Below, in pieces: positions 1 to 8,754 of a DNA stretch of 12,958 bases (the first letter of the stretch is position 1; each line of letters starts with the position of its first letter). This stretch comes from an uncultured Clostridia bacterium (GTDB taxonomy: Bacteria > Bacillota_A > Clostridia > TANB77 > CAG-508). The notes beneath the pieces were generated by a model. That model was not told the origin of the DNA. It did not search any database and worked only from the letters and a program-made list of their open reading frames with translations. Both the position numbers and the translations under genes were made by a program. The DNA lies in the NCBI GenBank assembly GCA_944393405.1, contig CALYAC010000038.1:1-12958 (forward strand). Reading direction: 5' to 3'.

Positions 1-542
1 GTATCTAATTGAATAGAATTATTACTCATCCTTTTTTGATATTCTTCTAATACTGTAAGATAAGTAGTTTCTATCTTTTGTTGCATTGCTTTACCTTGTG
101 TTCTACAAGTAGTAACTTTATCAACAACTTGGTCTCCTAAAGTAAAGAACTCACTTGTTGGTCTACTTCCACTAATACATTCTTCCATTTGAGATAATAT
201 AGTTTCGCACTCTTCTCTTGTTGTTAATATTAGTGTCCTAAATGTACTATCTGTCTCATCATCAGCAACTTGTTCTAATAAGCTTTCTCTTTTTGTAATT
301 TCTGACTTATTTGTTTCCAAAGCATCTTGATTTTCTTGTAGTTCATTTTGCATTATTTCTTTACTTGTGTCACTTGTTAATTGGTATACAAGTTCATTTG
401 TCCCTGCATCATATATCATAATATCATATCCAAATAGTAAACTATTCCCATTTAACTGACAACTAAAAACCATTTCGTCTTTTACATTACTGTCTATTGT
501 AGAATTTCTAGGCTGCATATAACTTGGTTGATAAAGACTCAT
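1..542 (-). CDS. Phage tail-tip/baseplate-like protein, N-terminal part, cut by the window edge
   Basis: An ATG at 542 opens a frame that stays open for 180 codons and runs off the window at base 1. The first 45 or so residues (MSLYQPSYMQPRNSTID..., then FSCQLNGNSLLFGYDIMIYD) have the beta-rich look of an immunoglobulin/FN3-like domain. Similar starts are common in proteins encoded just after the tape measure gene in Clostridia phages. From about residue 60 to 110 and 150 to 175 it turns into charged helices likely to form coiled coils. A purine-rich SD (GGGAGAG) lies 5-11 bases upstream. The gene begins 39 bases after the tape measure stop and is probably co-transcribed with it. I infer a structural role at the tail tip or baseplate from position and fold; the missing C-terminus could change this. 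No stop is visible, and the reading frame was worked out by hand. Confidence 0.7.
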   Translation of the reverse strand, partial: MSLYQPSYMQPRNSTIDSNVKDEMVFSCQLNGNSLLFGYDIMIYDAGTNELVYQLTSDTSKEIMQNELQENQDALETNKSEITKRESLLEQVADDETDSTFRTLILTTREECETILSQMEECISGSRPTSEFFTLGDQVVDKVTTCRTQGKAMQQKIETTYLTVLEEYQKRMSNNSIQLD

Positions 543-548
543 TTTTCA

Positions 549-598
549 CTCTCCCTTCTCTATTAAGGGAAAGAGTACCAATTAAGAAATTGGTACCC
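549..598 (-). promoter_or_regulatory. Overlapping hairpins at the tape measure stop codon and the next gene's SD
   Basis: Two stems compete here. The first pairs 573-582 with 589-598 (10 bp including one G-U) around a 6-base loop and contains the tape measure stop codon. The second pairs 565-575 (CTCTTTCCCTT in the RNA) with 549-557 (AAGGGAGAG, the SD region of the next gene), with a two-base bulge. They share 573-575 and so cannot both form fully. There is no U-tract typical of a terminator. An inferred role is translational coupling: a ribosome ending on the tape measure frame would open the structure that hides the next SD. Confidence 0.45.
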
Positions 599-1665
599 AT
601 CCTTTTATACTTGTTATAAATTGGTCTATGTCATCAGCTTTAACTGTGACATTATTAAATACATAGTTATCTCCAATATATTTTTCAGTATTATTAGTTT
701 TATCTTTTTGCACACTAGGAGTTGCTGTTAATTGAGCTAACATTGGACTTGTTAAATTATCTACAAGTTTCGTCCAAGCTTTTGTTTGTTCTGGTGATAA
801 TATTGCCTCTGGTTTTAATGTATCTTTTAAAGCTACACCTTTACCTTTTAATAAACCACCTTTATCATATGTTAAATAATCTTTGCTTGCCCAACCTGTA
901 ATTCCATTATAATTTACTTGAGCCCAATTTCCACTTTCTCCTAAAACTTGAGGTTTTCCACTTGGTGGAATCTTTCCAATAATACCATAATCCATACCAG
1001 CCCCAGACCTTATGTTTAATACACTACTTACATTTCTTAAACTTCCTTGTCTTGGGAATCCAGTACTTGTTTGTTGATTTTGATTATTAGCTGCAACTTC
1101 ACCTTGACCTTGAATTTGAACTCCAGATTTGTCTGTTGTAGAACTTGTATCTACATTTGCTTTCCCAAAATCAAATCCTGCTGGGTCATAATATGGGTCA
1201 TCCATAGGAGCATACCATTTACCATTATCTCCTTTTATCCAACCTATCTTTTCTGCCCATTGGTCAGGGTCAAGAGTTCCATTTAACAACCCTTGTTTAA
1301 TTGCCTCTGTTGTATTTTGACTTGCTGCATCTACTAAACTAGAATCATTACCTAAATCATTCATTAATTCCTCAAGTTTTGTTCCAATGTCTGCGAATAT
1401 ATCATGTAACATTGGTGGACCCTCGGTTGCTATTAACTCCAACCATTCTTCTATTGACTTAGTTTCTGTTGTTATTTCATCTACTCTATCTTGTATTTGT
1501 TCTAACAATTGTTCATTCTTATCAATAGCTATTTGATTTTTATCTTGCTCAGCTTCCATTTGGTGTAATAATTCTTCTTGTTCCTTCTCTCTTATTGCTT
1601 GCTCTACTTTAGCTTGTGCGTCAGCAAGTTCCTCATTAGCTGATTTAATTTCTTCGGGGTCTGCT
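582..1665 (-). CDS. Tape measure protein, exon 3 (C-terminal part, SH3b domain)
   Basis: This is the last exon of the split tape measure gene. It supplies the third base of a Val codon and then 360 codons (spliced residues 2025-2384) to a TAA at 582. It opens with ADPEEIKSANEELADAQ, the usual continuation of the WQWV motif that ends exon 2, and then forms a helix. The ATG at 1559 inside it has no SD and sits mid-domain, so it is not an independent gene. A bacterial SH3 (SH3b) domain spans about 870-1040: VLNIRSGAGMDYGIIGKI, then NWAQVNYNGITGWASKDYL. SH3b domains bind cell-wall peptides, so this end may contact peptidoglycan when the tape measure leaves the tail tube. The extreme C-terminus (LSPEQTKAWTKLVDNL, then GWVPIS) resembles other Clostridia-phage tape measure ends. 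The 3' splice site is after the G at 1666. Confidence 0.87.
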
Positions 1666-1675
1666 CATTTATATT

Positions 1676-1700
1676 TTCTATTGGGCGTTAATCAATAGAA
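1676..1700 (-). other. Terminal hairpin near the 3' end of intron A
   Basis: TTCTATTG (1676-1683) is perfectly complementary to CAATAGAA (1693-1700), leaving a 9-base loop. It begins 2 bases after the endonuclease stop codon and ends 10 bases before the intron's last G. Its position suggests a P9.x-type stem that brings the 3' splice site back to the ribozyme core after the long endonuclease insertion. Intron B has a counterpart at 7803-7828. Confidence 0.6.
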
Positions 1701-1702
1701 CT

Positions 1703-2614
1703 TTATTTTATTTGTTTATATCTAAAATATCCTGAATTATAAATCTCAAAGCTTCGAGACTTATAATCAACATTTTCTTTAATCTTAGATTCTCCGACGT
1801 ATTTAAAACCAGGAATTTTTTGAGGTAATAAAAAAATATCTTTATTAAGATATAGAAAATCGTTTTTTTGTATAGAATAAGGGTACTCATAAAAAGGAAT
1901 ACTTTCATTAAATAGGATTTCTTTTATTATATCTTTACATAGACTATCTCCCCAATGCTCCCATAGAAAAAAGACTTGTATATTATTTTTTATACAAGCC
2001 TTTCTTTTTTTTATATGATAGTCTTTTTCTTTCATTAAAGTACTATGCCAATATGTCCCATTAAATTCAAAACCTATTTCCCTTTGTGGAATATATATGT
2101 CTATTTCATATTTTTTATTATCTTTTCCAGATATTCGTTTCTTTTTTGTTTCTAAAGACAAATCTTCATTTATCCATTTTTTTAAGCTTTCTTCTTGCTT
2201 TGAAGTCCCTCCAAAGCAATATGGACATCTTTCTCCACCCAAGAAGTGATTTGGTTTCATAAAAAAATCCCTATTACACTTATTATGTCTCATTAGAATT
2301 TTTATTTTATTTCCCTTATAACCTCCTAAGACAGAATATTCATCTTTAGCTACATCCCAGACATTTTCTTTATATTCTCTTGTAGTCTTCATTCTACAAT
2401 GAGTTTTAGAACAATATGGGCATTTTTCTTTTGCTTTACTTACCAAAAAGTTTATTGGTTGTATTGTAAAAACTTTCCCACATTTATTGTGCTTTATCTG
2501 TGTTGGAGTTGTTGAATATACATATTCCCCAACTAATGAAAATTCTCCATTAGTTTTTTCTAAAACTTCTTTTCCAAAAGATTCTGTTGTCTTTCTATTT
2601 CCATTTGCTCCCAT
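1703..2614 (-). CDS. Intron A homing endonuclease, zinc-ribbon repeats plus Vsr-like (EDxHD) nuclease
   Basis: This 303-aa protein is encoded inside group I intron A, after P9. The ATG at 2614 was chosen over a TTG at 2632 because an SD (AGAGGT) lies 6 bases before it. Two similar modules form the N-terminus: one with His42, Cys45 and CPYC at 65-68, another with His110, Cys113 and CPYC at 130-133. Each reads like a zinc-ribbon DNA-binding repeat (YSVLGGY.., RHNKC, F..KPNHFLGGERCPYC). The nuclease domain follows: YEIDIYIP (D172), GFEFNGTYWHS (E183, H190), DYHIKKRKAC (H200, K204), IQVFFLWEHW. This is the Vsr-like fold of EDxHD homing enzymes such as I-Bth0305I. Expected role: cleaving intron-less tape measure alleles at the WQWVADP codons so the intron is copied in. 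The C-terminal 80 residues are not recognised. The target sequence and activity are inferred. Confidence 0.85.
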   Translation of the reverse strand: MGANGNRKTTESFGKEVLEKTNGEFSLVGEYVYSTTPTQIKHNKCGKVFTIQPINFLVSKAKEKCPYCSKTHCRMKTTREYKENVWDVAKDEYSVLGGYKGNKIKILMRHNKCNRDFFMKPNHFLGGERCPYCFGGTSKQEESLKKWINEDLSLETKKKRISGKDNKKYEIDIYIPQREIGFEFNGTYWHSTLMKEKDYHIKKRKACIKNNIQVFFLWEHWGDSLCKDIIKEILFNESIPFYEYPYSIQKNDFLYLNKDIFLLPQKIPGFKYVGESKIKENVDYKSRSFEIYNSGYFRYKQIK

Positions 2615-2700
2615 ATTATTACCTCTTTTCAAACAAAATAAAGTCTCTATCTTTCGATAGAGATTCGACTATATCTTCATCCTTTTTAAAAGGAGTACGG

Positions 2701-2742
2701 CACTTCCATTTCACTTGAAATGTACTCTCTTACGAGATAGTC
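2701..2742 (-). repeat. Intron core segment P7-P7.1-P7.2, copy in intron A
   Basis: These 42 bases match 8713-8754 of intron B at 39 positions. Two of the three differences exchange a U-A for a C-G pair within the same stem (CAUUUC/GAAAUG here, CACUUC/GAAGUG in intron B). The third is in the P7.1 loop. Confidence 0.85.
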
Positions 2743-2916
2743 TGTGAACCTTCCCTTTCGGGCTTGGCTGCTGATTGTCATATAATAATTAATTTTTAAC
2801 ATTCACACTTATATCATTTAAGATATTATGTTGTAGTTTAATTATCTTCACGAGTTTCCAGCAATTCACCGTATTTTTGTAATATATATTACTATATAAT
2901 GTGAGCTTCTATTTTA

Positions 2917-5900
2917 ACCCACTGCCATTCCCCATTAGCGAACATTCTTACAGTTCTTTCATTTCTTGCATTCTCTAATTGAGTTCTTGCTTTTACTACA
3001 TCTAACTGTGCTTGTAAAATTTCATATTCTTTTTCTTTAATGTCAACTTGTCTTTCATACTCATTAGTAATCTCATCAAGCATATACATCTCGTCTTCAG
3101 TTAGATTATTAATTTTATATTGATATTCGTCAGATAAAGCATTCATATCACTCATAACTTTATCTAATTCTTTACTTAATTCTTTATAATCATCCTCATT
3201 AAAGATAATTGAACGCATATAGTCATCAAGATATTGATAAGAATCTTTGTTTGATTGCAATTCTTTTCTTAATTCTGCTTGTGTATCTAATGAACTATTT
3301 ATTACATCATTATATCTTTCTTGTACTGTAATTAATGAATCTAATTTGTCTATGTTATCCTCATAAGCTTGATTTACCTCGTCTACTCTATCTTCAAGAG
3401 CTGTCATAAATTTATCTAAAAGCGTATCTCTCATCTCTTTAAGAGTGTCATTCATTTCAGAGAATAAATCTTGTAATTCATTTCCATTATCTATCCAAGC
3501 TTCTTTTAATTGACTTACACTATCATGTAAGTTTTCAACATATTCTCTTTGTTTCTTTAATTCTTCTATATGTTTTTCTGCATTATCTATGTCTTCCTGA
3601 CTATTTAAAGTTACTGTTGCTCTATAATCTCTTTCTTGTTGAGCAAAACTATTTATCAAATTTATATAACCAAGTGTATCATTTCCAGCTTCATCAAACC
3701 AACTATTGATATTATATTGTGGATTTTCAGATTGGATTTTTTCCATTTGTTGTTCAATTTTACTATTAGTTCTATACAACTCTTGAATTTGTTTTCTTTG
3801 ATTTGTTAATAATTGATTTTGTACTTTTATCCATTGTGTTGTATTTTCTTCTGCATCTAATAAATCATTTGCATAATCTAAATTCTCTTTTTGTAATTCT
3901 AATCTTGTCTTTTCTAACCTATAATGATTTATTAATTCTTCAGTAATATCTTCAAGTGCAGTTCCTTCTTCTTCTCGGAATTCGGCAATATCTTCTGCAA
4001 GTTGAGCGGCTTCTTCTGCTGCTTTGTCAGCATCTGACTTTCCTCCACCGCCTCCAGAGCCACTAGATTTTGGAGTGTATCCACCACCACCACTTGAAGT
4101 TCTTCTTGGACTTGAAGATGTTTGCTTTTGTTGGAATGGACTAAATTCACCAATAGTAAAGTCTATAGGAACACTTTGTATAGCACTTCCTATTTGATTA
4201 AATACATCTCCTAGTCCAGCATCTCCAACATCAATGGAACCTAAATCAATTGTATCTCCTTGGTTTGCTTTAATTAGTTCCCATAATTTACTTAAAAGTC
4301 CTCCATTTACAGTCCATTTTACAGGAATAGAGATGTTCATACTTGAAAATGATGTTCCTAATGCTGTAAATAATTTTGCGGCACCATCTCTAATTGCAGT
4401 AAATGCTCCTTGCATCTTGTTCTGCATAATTGCACTAGCATTTTCCATTGAAATAGTTCCATTTGCTAAAGCATTTTGAATTTCTCCAATACTTGCTTGA
4501 GCTAAATCAGCATTTCCTGCAATAATGTTTTCATATTCTTGTTTGATATTCCCATTAGCATCATACATTATATTATACAAATCTTCAGAAATTGTTCCTA
4601 ATGCTTGTGTATATTCTTGAGTCCCTTCTTTTATTTGTCCAGAATCAATCAATTCTATAGAATTTACGCTGTCTGAATATTCTTGAATATCTTTTATTCC
4701 TTGTTGAATTGATGACATTCCATCTTCAAATTGTTCTGCAACTGTTTCTTGAGAATCTCCCATATTTTTTGTAGCCTTATCAATGTTGTATTGAGATTCT
4801 TCAATTTCTTCTTGCTTGTCTACAATTTTATCATCTATTTCAGCAAATTCTTCTTGGGACTCTTTTACTTTTTTTTGAGCTTCAAATACATCAAGCCAAG
4901 ATTTAGATGAATCTTCAATTGCATCATTATATTCTTGCTCAGCTTTAGCCATTTTTACAGCACTATCATTCCATTGCTTTTGTAAATCTGATAGCTCTTG
5001 CTCTTGTTGAGATTTCAAATTAGAAAAATAATCTACTGCTTCTTGATTTGTATCATACTTAAAGCTATTTGACATAGTTGGTTTACTTAATTGCTCATCT
5101 ATAGCAGTATCATATGCCTTTTGTGCACCAGCTTCAATTTCTTCATCTGTGCCTTTTCCTGCATTTGCCTCTCTATATTCTTTCGCAGCATAATCTCCAA
5201 CTAATTTTAAATTTTCTACGTATTTATTAAATTCAGCAATATCTGAAGCACTATATGTCTCATTCAAATATTTTTGCAAAGAGTTATTGTTTTCAAAGAT
5301 TCTATCTCCAGTCCTATTATAATAATCTCTTTGCTTATCTGTCATCATTTCTTGTTCTACATCTTTTGAAATATATTCTTTCGCCAAATCCCAGAAACCA
5401 CTAAATCCTTGGTCTCTTTTAGCATCGCTCCAATTACCATAAGATTCTGCTGCTTTTAAATCTCTATAATATTGCGTTAAATCTTCTTGTTGTTTCGAAA
5501 TGAATGTTCCATCTGCTCCAGTAGTTGTATTATTTTTCTTTATATCTGGGAATAATAGTTGTACTTTTTCTCCATAAGATAATATTTGATTTCCTAAAGC
5601 TTCCCATTGACTCATATATGTTTTATTGTCAATTTCACCATTTCTATAACTTGTTGAAATTAACATCATAACATCAGCAATCTGGTCTCCTAAACTAGAA
5701 AAGAAATTTGCTGCCGCTTCTTCATTACCATTAAATGTTGCTGTTAAATCAAGGGAATCATCTAATTCATTCAATTTATTTATATAATCTTCAACTGTAA
5801 TTTGCCCTGTTTTTAATTGAGAATTTGTTTTTAAAATATTATTTGCTAAAGCGTCAAAAGTATCTGAATTATCTCCAAGCATAGCATGAATATTTAAAAG

Positions 5901-7791
5901 TTTTGCATCAAAATTCTCGCCAACATCTTGTTCTAATTGCTCAACTAAAGTATTATATTCATCAAGAGAAATTATTCCTTGTTCTCTCATATTTTGATAT
6001 ATTTTCTCTTGGTCTAATACTTTATCATAGTAATCTTGAACCTCTTTTAGACTTGTTGCTCCTTGTTGCTCATACAATTTTTGAGCAGAGCTTAATTCAT
6101 CACTCATTTGCTGAATACTTGTACCATAACGTTCAACATATGATGCGATATTTTCTGCATTTTGAGTTGTAAATTTATTTTGTAACTCATCATAAGACAA
6201 ATTCGAGTAACTTTTTGATAAAATATTTTTTATGTAATCTGCACCTTTTACCATTTCAGGGTCTTCATAAAAATTATCCACATATGAGTTAAAGAAATCA
6301 TTTATTTCTTTTTTCTTTGCCTGTACTTTGCTAGCATATTCAGAATTAAAGTTTTCTCCTCCTGCTTTTCTGTTCTCTTGTGCTTGAAGTTCTGCCTCAT
6401 ATTCTTTTAAAGTTGTTAATTCTCCTTCTATTGTCGCATTGAAATTTTTATCTCTCTCTTCTGCATAAGCTGCCAGCTCACTTTTCTTCGTATCATAATA
6501 GCTTTTAATAGCATCTTCGCCAATAGAATATGCTCCTGTTAAGTTATTAACAGAATCATACTCTAATCCATATTGTTCTACAAGAGTCTTTGAAATGTCT
6601 GTTAATTTATTTTTGTCTTCAGAACTTAAACCGTAAATGTTTTCTTTTGCAGAAAGATTTTTATATTGGTTGATTAAATTTGAAACTTCTTCTTCTTCTT
6701 CTTTTAGTTTTTTAATACTGTCTACAGACTCTTCATATTGCTTTTTCATATTTTCTGCTGAATGATTAGCTTCATTTACTGCAACTGTTATTCCAGTAAT
6801 TGCAACTGCTAAAGCAGCAACTACAGCAATAATCTTTCCAATACCTGAAAATGTTGCCAAAAGTTCTCCTGCTTTTATTGCTGATATGGCTTTTCCAACT
6901 AATTCTAATCCAGAAATTAATTTTGGAAGTAATGAAATAAGCCCTGCAATACTTGCAGAAATTCCTATAATTCTCCAATCTATACTTTCCATTTTTTCTA
7001 ATAATTCAGTTAACCACTCAATAGCTTGTTTGAACCCAGCTGATTGTTGTAATGACATTATAAAGCCTTCCCAGGCAGTTTTTAACTGTTTTGTTTTCGC
7101 TTCTATACTATCAAGATAAATTTCCATTCTTTGAGTTGCTGTACCCATACTATCTGTTGCAACTCCAACTAAATCTTCTACCTGTTCCCAGTTTGACATA
7201 AGAGCTCTAAAGTTTTCCTGTTGTCTTGTCCCAGCAATGGCAGTTGCAATTTGTGCTTGTTGTGTACTTGTAAACGAATCCCATTTTCCAGCAACTTCAT
7301 CAATCACATCTTCAAAATTTCTCCACTCATTTTGAGAACTTCTTAATGCTATTCCCATTTTATTTAATGAAGTTTCAACATCATTTAATGATTCTCCTTC
7401 ATCATCTATATCTTTCCCTGCTGCAACATTACTCATACGAGAGAATATTGTTTTAAAGCTTTCTCCTATAGTGCTAGCAGATTTTCTTGTTACAGATGAA
7501 ACAGTACCAATCATTGCTAATAATTTATCGAAACTAATTCCAGCATTATCTGCGGAATTTGCGGTTCTTGATAAAGCAGTCATAAGTTCTTCTGAACTTG
7601 TAGCTGCCGCCATATCTATTGCAGAGACTTTATCTACAACATTCATAGCTTCTTCTGCTGAGAACTTGTATCCATTTAATGTTGAGGTCAATAACTGAGT
7701 GGCTTCAGCTGATTCCATGGCTCCAACTTTTGACAATGTCATTGAAGATTTTAATAAATAGTTGGTTTCTTCAATAGACTTACCCTGTCTT
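2917..7791 (-). CDS. Tape measure protein, exon 2 (core, transmembrane pair, coiled coils)
   Basis: This central exon carries 1624 full codons (spliced residues 400-2023) plus split codons at both ends. Reading begins at RQGKSIEETNYLLKSS, upstream of the ATG at 7742. That ATG has no SD, and the upstream residues match the conserved TP901-type tape measure core, so exon 2 should not be read as a separate gene. The core continues to about residue 640 with MESAEATQLLTSTLNGYKF, FKTIFSRMSN and GTRQQENFRALM. Two hydrophobic segments follow at about 6777-6971 (IIGISASIAGLISLL; IIAVVAALAVAITGITVAV), usual in tape measures and thought to act in membrane passage. The rest is long coiled coil, broken by a Ser/Gly-rich linker near 4036-4117 (TSSGGGGYTPKSSGSGGGGG). 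It ends FANGEWQWV. The last exon base is 2917, and reading into the intron would add only KIEAHII before a stop. Confidence 0.93.
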
Positions 7792-7802
7792 CAATTATAT
7801 TT

Positions 7803-7828
7803 CTTATTAGTTCGTTACTCCCAATAAG
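7803..7828 (-). other. Terminal hairpin near the 3' end of intron B, overlapping the endonuclease stop
   Basis: CTTATT (7803-7808) pairs with AATAAG (7823-7828) around a 14-base loop. One arm encodes the end of the endonuclease (…TYWE), and the stop codon at 7815-7817 lies in the loop. The structure ends 10 bases before the last exonless base of the intron, the same distance as the hairpin in intron A. It is probably the P9.x stem that positions the 3' splice site. A ribosome finishing the endonuclease would cover it. Confidence 0.5.
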
Positions 7829-8612
7829 TTTCGGTATTATTATCTATATTATAAATATAAGATGTATATTTTCCAGACAATATATCAAATGCCCTTTCTT
7901 TTATTTCTAACATAATATTATCATCTAATAAATTTCCTTTTTTTGATGAGTCTATAATTCTAAACTCTTTTAATCCTTTACTTTTTAAATATAATGTTCT
8001 ATCTGTTTGTTCTCTTTCGAAAGTCTTTTTATCTTTTTGTTTCAATTTTACAGAAAGGTCGTGCCCTCCGCCATCATATTCAAAATATATATTCTCTTCT
8101 GGGAAAAATATATCTACTATATATGGATAAATTTGATAATTTAAAATTCCCCCATAAAGTATATATATATCTTTTTGTTGCTTAGATGTTATTCTTTCAA
8201 AAAATGACTTTTCTACGATATTCTTTTTTGTCTTTGCTAGAATTTCTTTGTTTTGTAATGGATACTCTACTCCAAATTTTTTTAAATTATTTCTCTTCAC
8301 TTTTTCTTCTATTATTGGATTATGTAAAGAACAAACAGTACCATATTTTTTTAATGACGTTCTCATCATTTTTTTTGTTTTGCAATTTTTACAACAATCG
8401 TCTTTTGAAATTAAAATTTTTCTCCATTGTTTTTCGAAAATAGAGCCACAATAATCACACATAACTAAAGCTTTTAAACCACTCCCACTTGGAAGTTCTT
8501 CAATAGGAATGTTTATTTTATCTCCGTTTTTTACATTATATCCTTTTTCTTTAAAATATATTTCTGTCATATTTGTTACCTTTACATTAATTGTTTGATT
8601 TTCTAACAACAT
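7815..8612 (-). CDS. Intron B homing endonuclease, Cys4 ribbon plus Vsr-like/PD-(D/E)xK nuclease
   Basis: This 265-aa protein is encoded in group I intron B, downstream of P9. The ATG at 8612 is preferred over Met15 (8570) because residues 8-20 (INVKVTNMTEIYF) belong to the usual N-terminal domain of this family; its SD (AGAAAGAAGTG) is weak. A zinc ribbon is formed by CDYC (52-55) and CKNC (74-77). Next come two helix repeats, TSLKKYGTVCSLHNPIIEEK and NNLKKFGVEYPLQNKEILAK, of the kind seen in many phage DNA endonucleases and probably DNA-binding. The nuclease part reads SKQQKDIY, YIVDIFFP (D167), IYFEYDGGGH (E178, D180, H184), TFEREQTDR (R200, D204, R205) and LKEFRI, a Vsr-like/PD-(D/E)xK pattern. 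It is unlike the intron A enzyme in layout. Expected role: homing into tape measure genes at the EWLRQGK codons. Gln145 occupies a place where Glu is common in relatives, by my recollection. Confidence 0.83.
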   Translation of the reverse strand: MLLENQTINVKVTNMTEIYFKEKGYNVKNGDKINIPIEELPSGSGLKALVMCDYCGSIFEKQWRKILISKDDCCKNCKTKKMMRTSLKKYGTVCSLHNPIIEEKVKRNNLKKFGVEYPLQNKEILAKTKKNIVEKSFFERITSKQQKDIYILYGGILNYQIYPYIVDIFFPEENIYFEYDGGGHDLSVKLKQKDKKTFEREQTDRTLYLKSKGLKEFRIIDSSKKGNLLDDNIMLEIKERAFDILSGKYTSYIYNIDNNTETYWE

Positions 8613-8712
8613 TCTATCACTTCTTTCTAAAAAACAAATAATAATACCTCATTTCTTATATTTTCATATAAGTTTAGACTATATCATTACCTATAAATAT
8701 ATAGGTAGTCCC

Positions 8713-8754
8713 CACTTCCACTTCACTTGAAGTGTACTCTCTTGCGAGATAGTC
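8713..8754 (-). repeat. Intron core segment P7-P7.1-P7.2, copy in intron B
   Basis: This is the partner of 2701-2742, with 39 of 42 bases the same. The conserved P7.1 stem UCUC/GAGA and the P7.2 stem around AAGU are characteristic of the IA subgroup. Confidence 0.85.

Larger units (their letters stand above)
1666..2916 (-). ncRNA. Group I intron A (IA-type) interrupting the tape measure gene, exon 2/exon 3
   Basis: This 1251-base intron has the marks of a self-splicing group IA ribozyme. P1 pairs the exon end GUGGGU with the guide sequence GCUCAC (2901-2906), giving a U-G pair at the splice site after 2917. P3 is UACGG (2869-2873) with CCGUA (2696-2700). P4 comes from the P and Q elements (2852-2867; 2763-2779, containing AAUCAGCAGCCAAG). 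P6 is capped by GAAA. P7 is GACUAU (near 2737-2742) with AUAGUC (2667-2672). P7.1/P7.2 hairpins lie at 2701-2742, and P8 near 2680-2695. P9 (2644-2663) is a perfect 8-bp stem with a GAAA loop. The intron ends in G (1666). Splicing makes TGG GT|A GCA GAC, restoring WVADP in frame. Unspliced translation would stop at 2892. A homing endonuclease gene fills the P9-to-3'-end region. Confidence 0.9.

Noticed and set aside
1047..1286. Plus-strand frames at 1047-1286, 4234-4479, 5903-6172, 6886-7119, 7471-7698, 7994-8454, 10624-10956, 11320-11607
   Set aside because: They are antisense to confident genes or to the inverted repeat, lack SDs and show no recognisable domains.
582..1559. Independent 325-aa SH3b protein starting at ATG 1559
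   Set aside because: No SD. The frame is open upstream with ADPEEIKSANEELADAQ to the intron A boundary, so it is exon 3 of the tape measure.
1703..2632. Longer 309-aa version of the intron A endonuclease from TTG 2632
   Set aside because: The SD (AGAGGT) falls inside that extension and is well spaced for the ATG at 2614.
3932..4153. Minus-strand frames at 3932-4153, 6772-6978 and 1708-1908
   Set aside because: They are alternate-frame shadows inside the tape measure exon 2 and the intron A endonuclease, with composition and position explained by the real genes.
2892..7742. Independent 1616-aa tape measure gene starting at ATG 7742
   Set aside because: No SD precedes this ATG. Conserved tape measure residues (RQGKSIEETNYLLKSS) are encoded upstream in the same frame up to a group I 3' splice site, so it is an internal exon.
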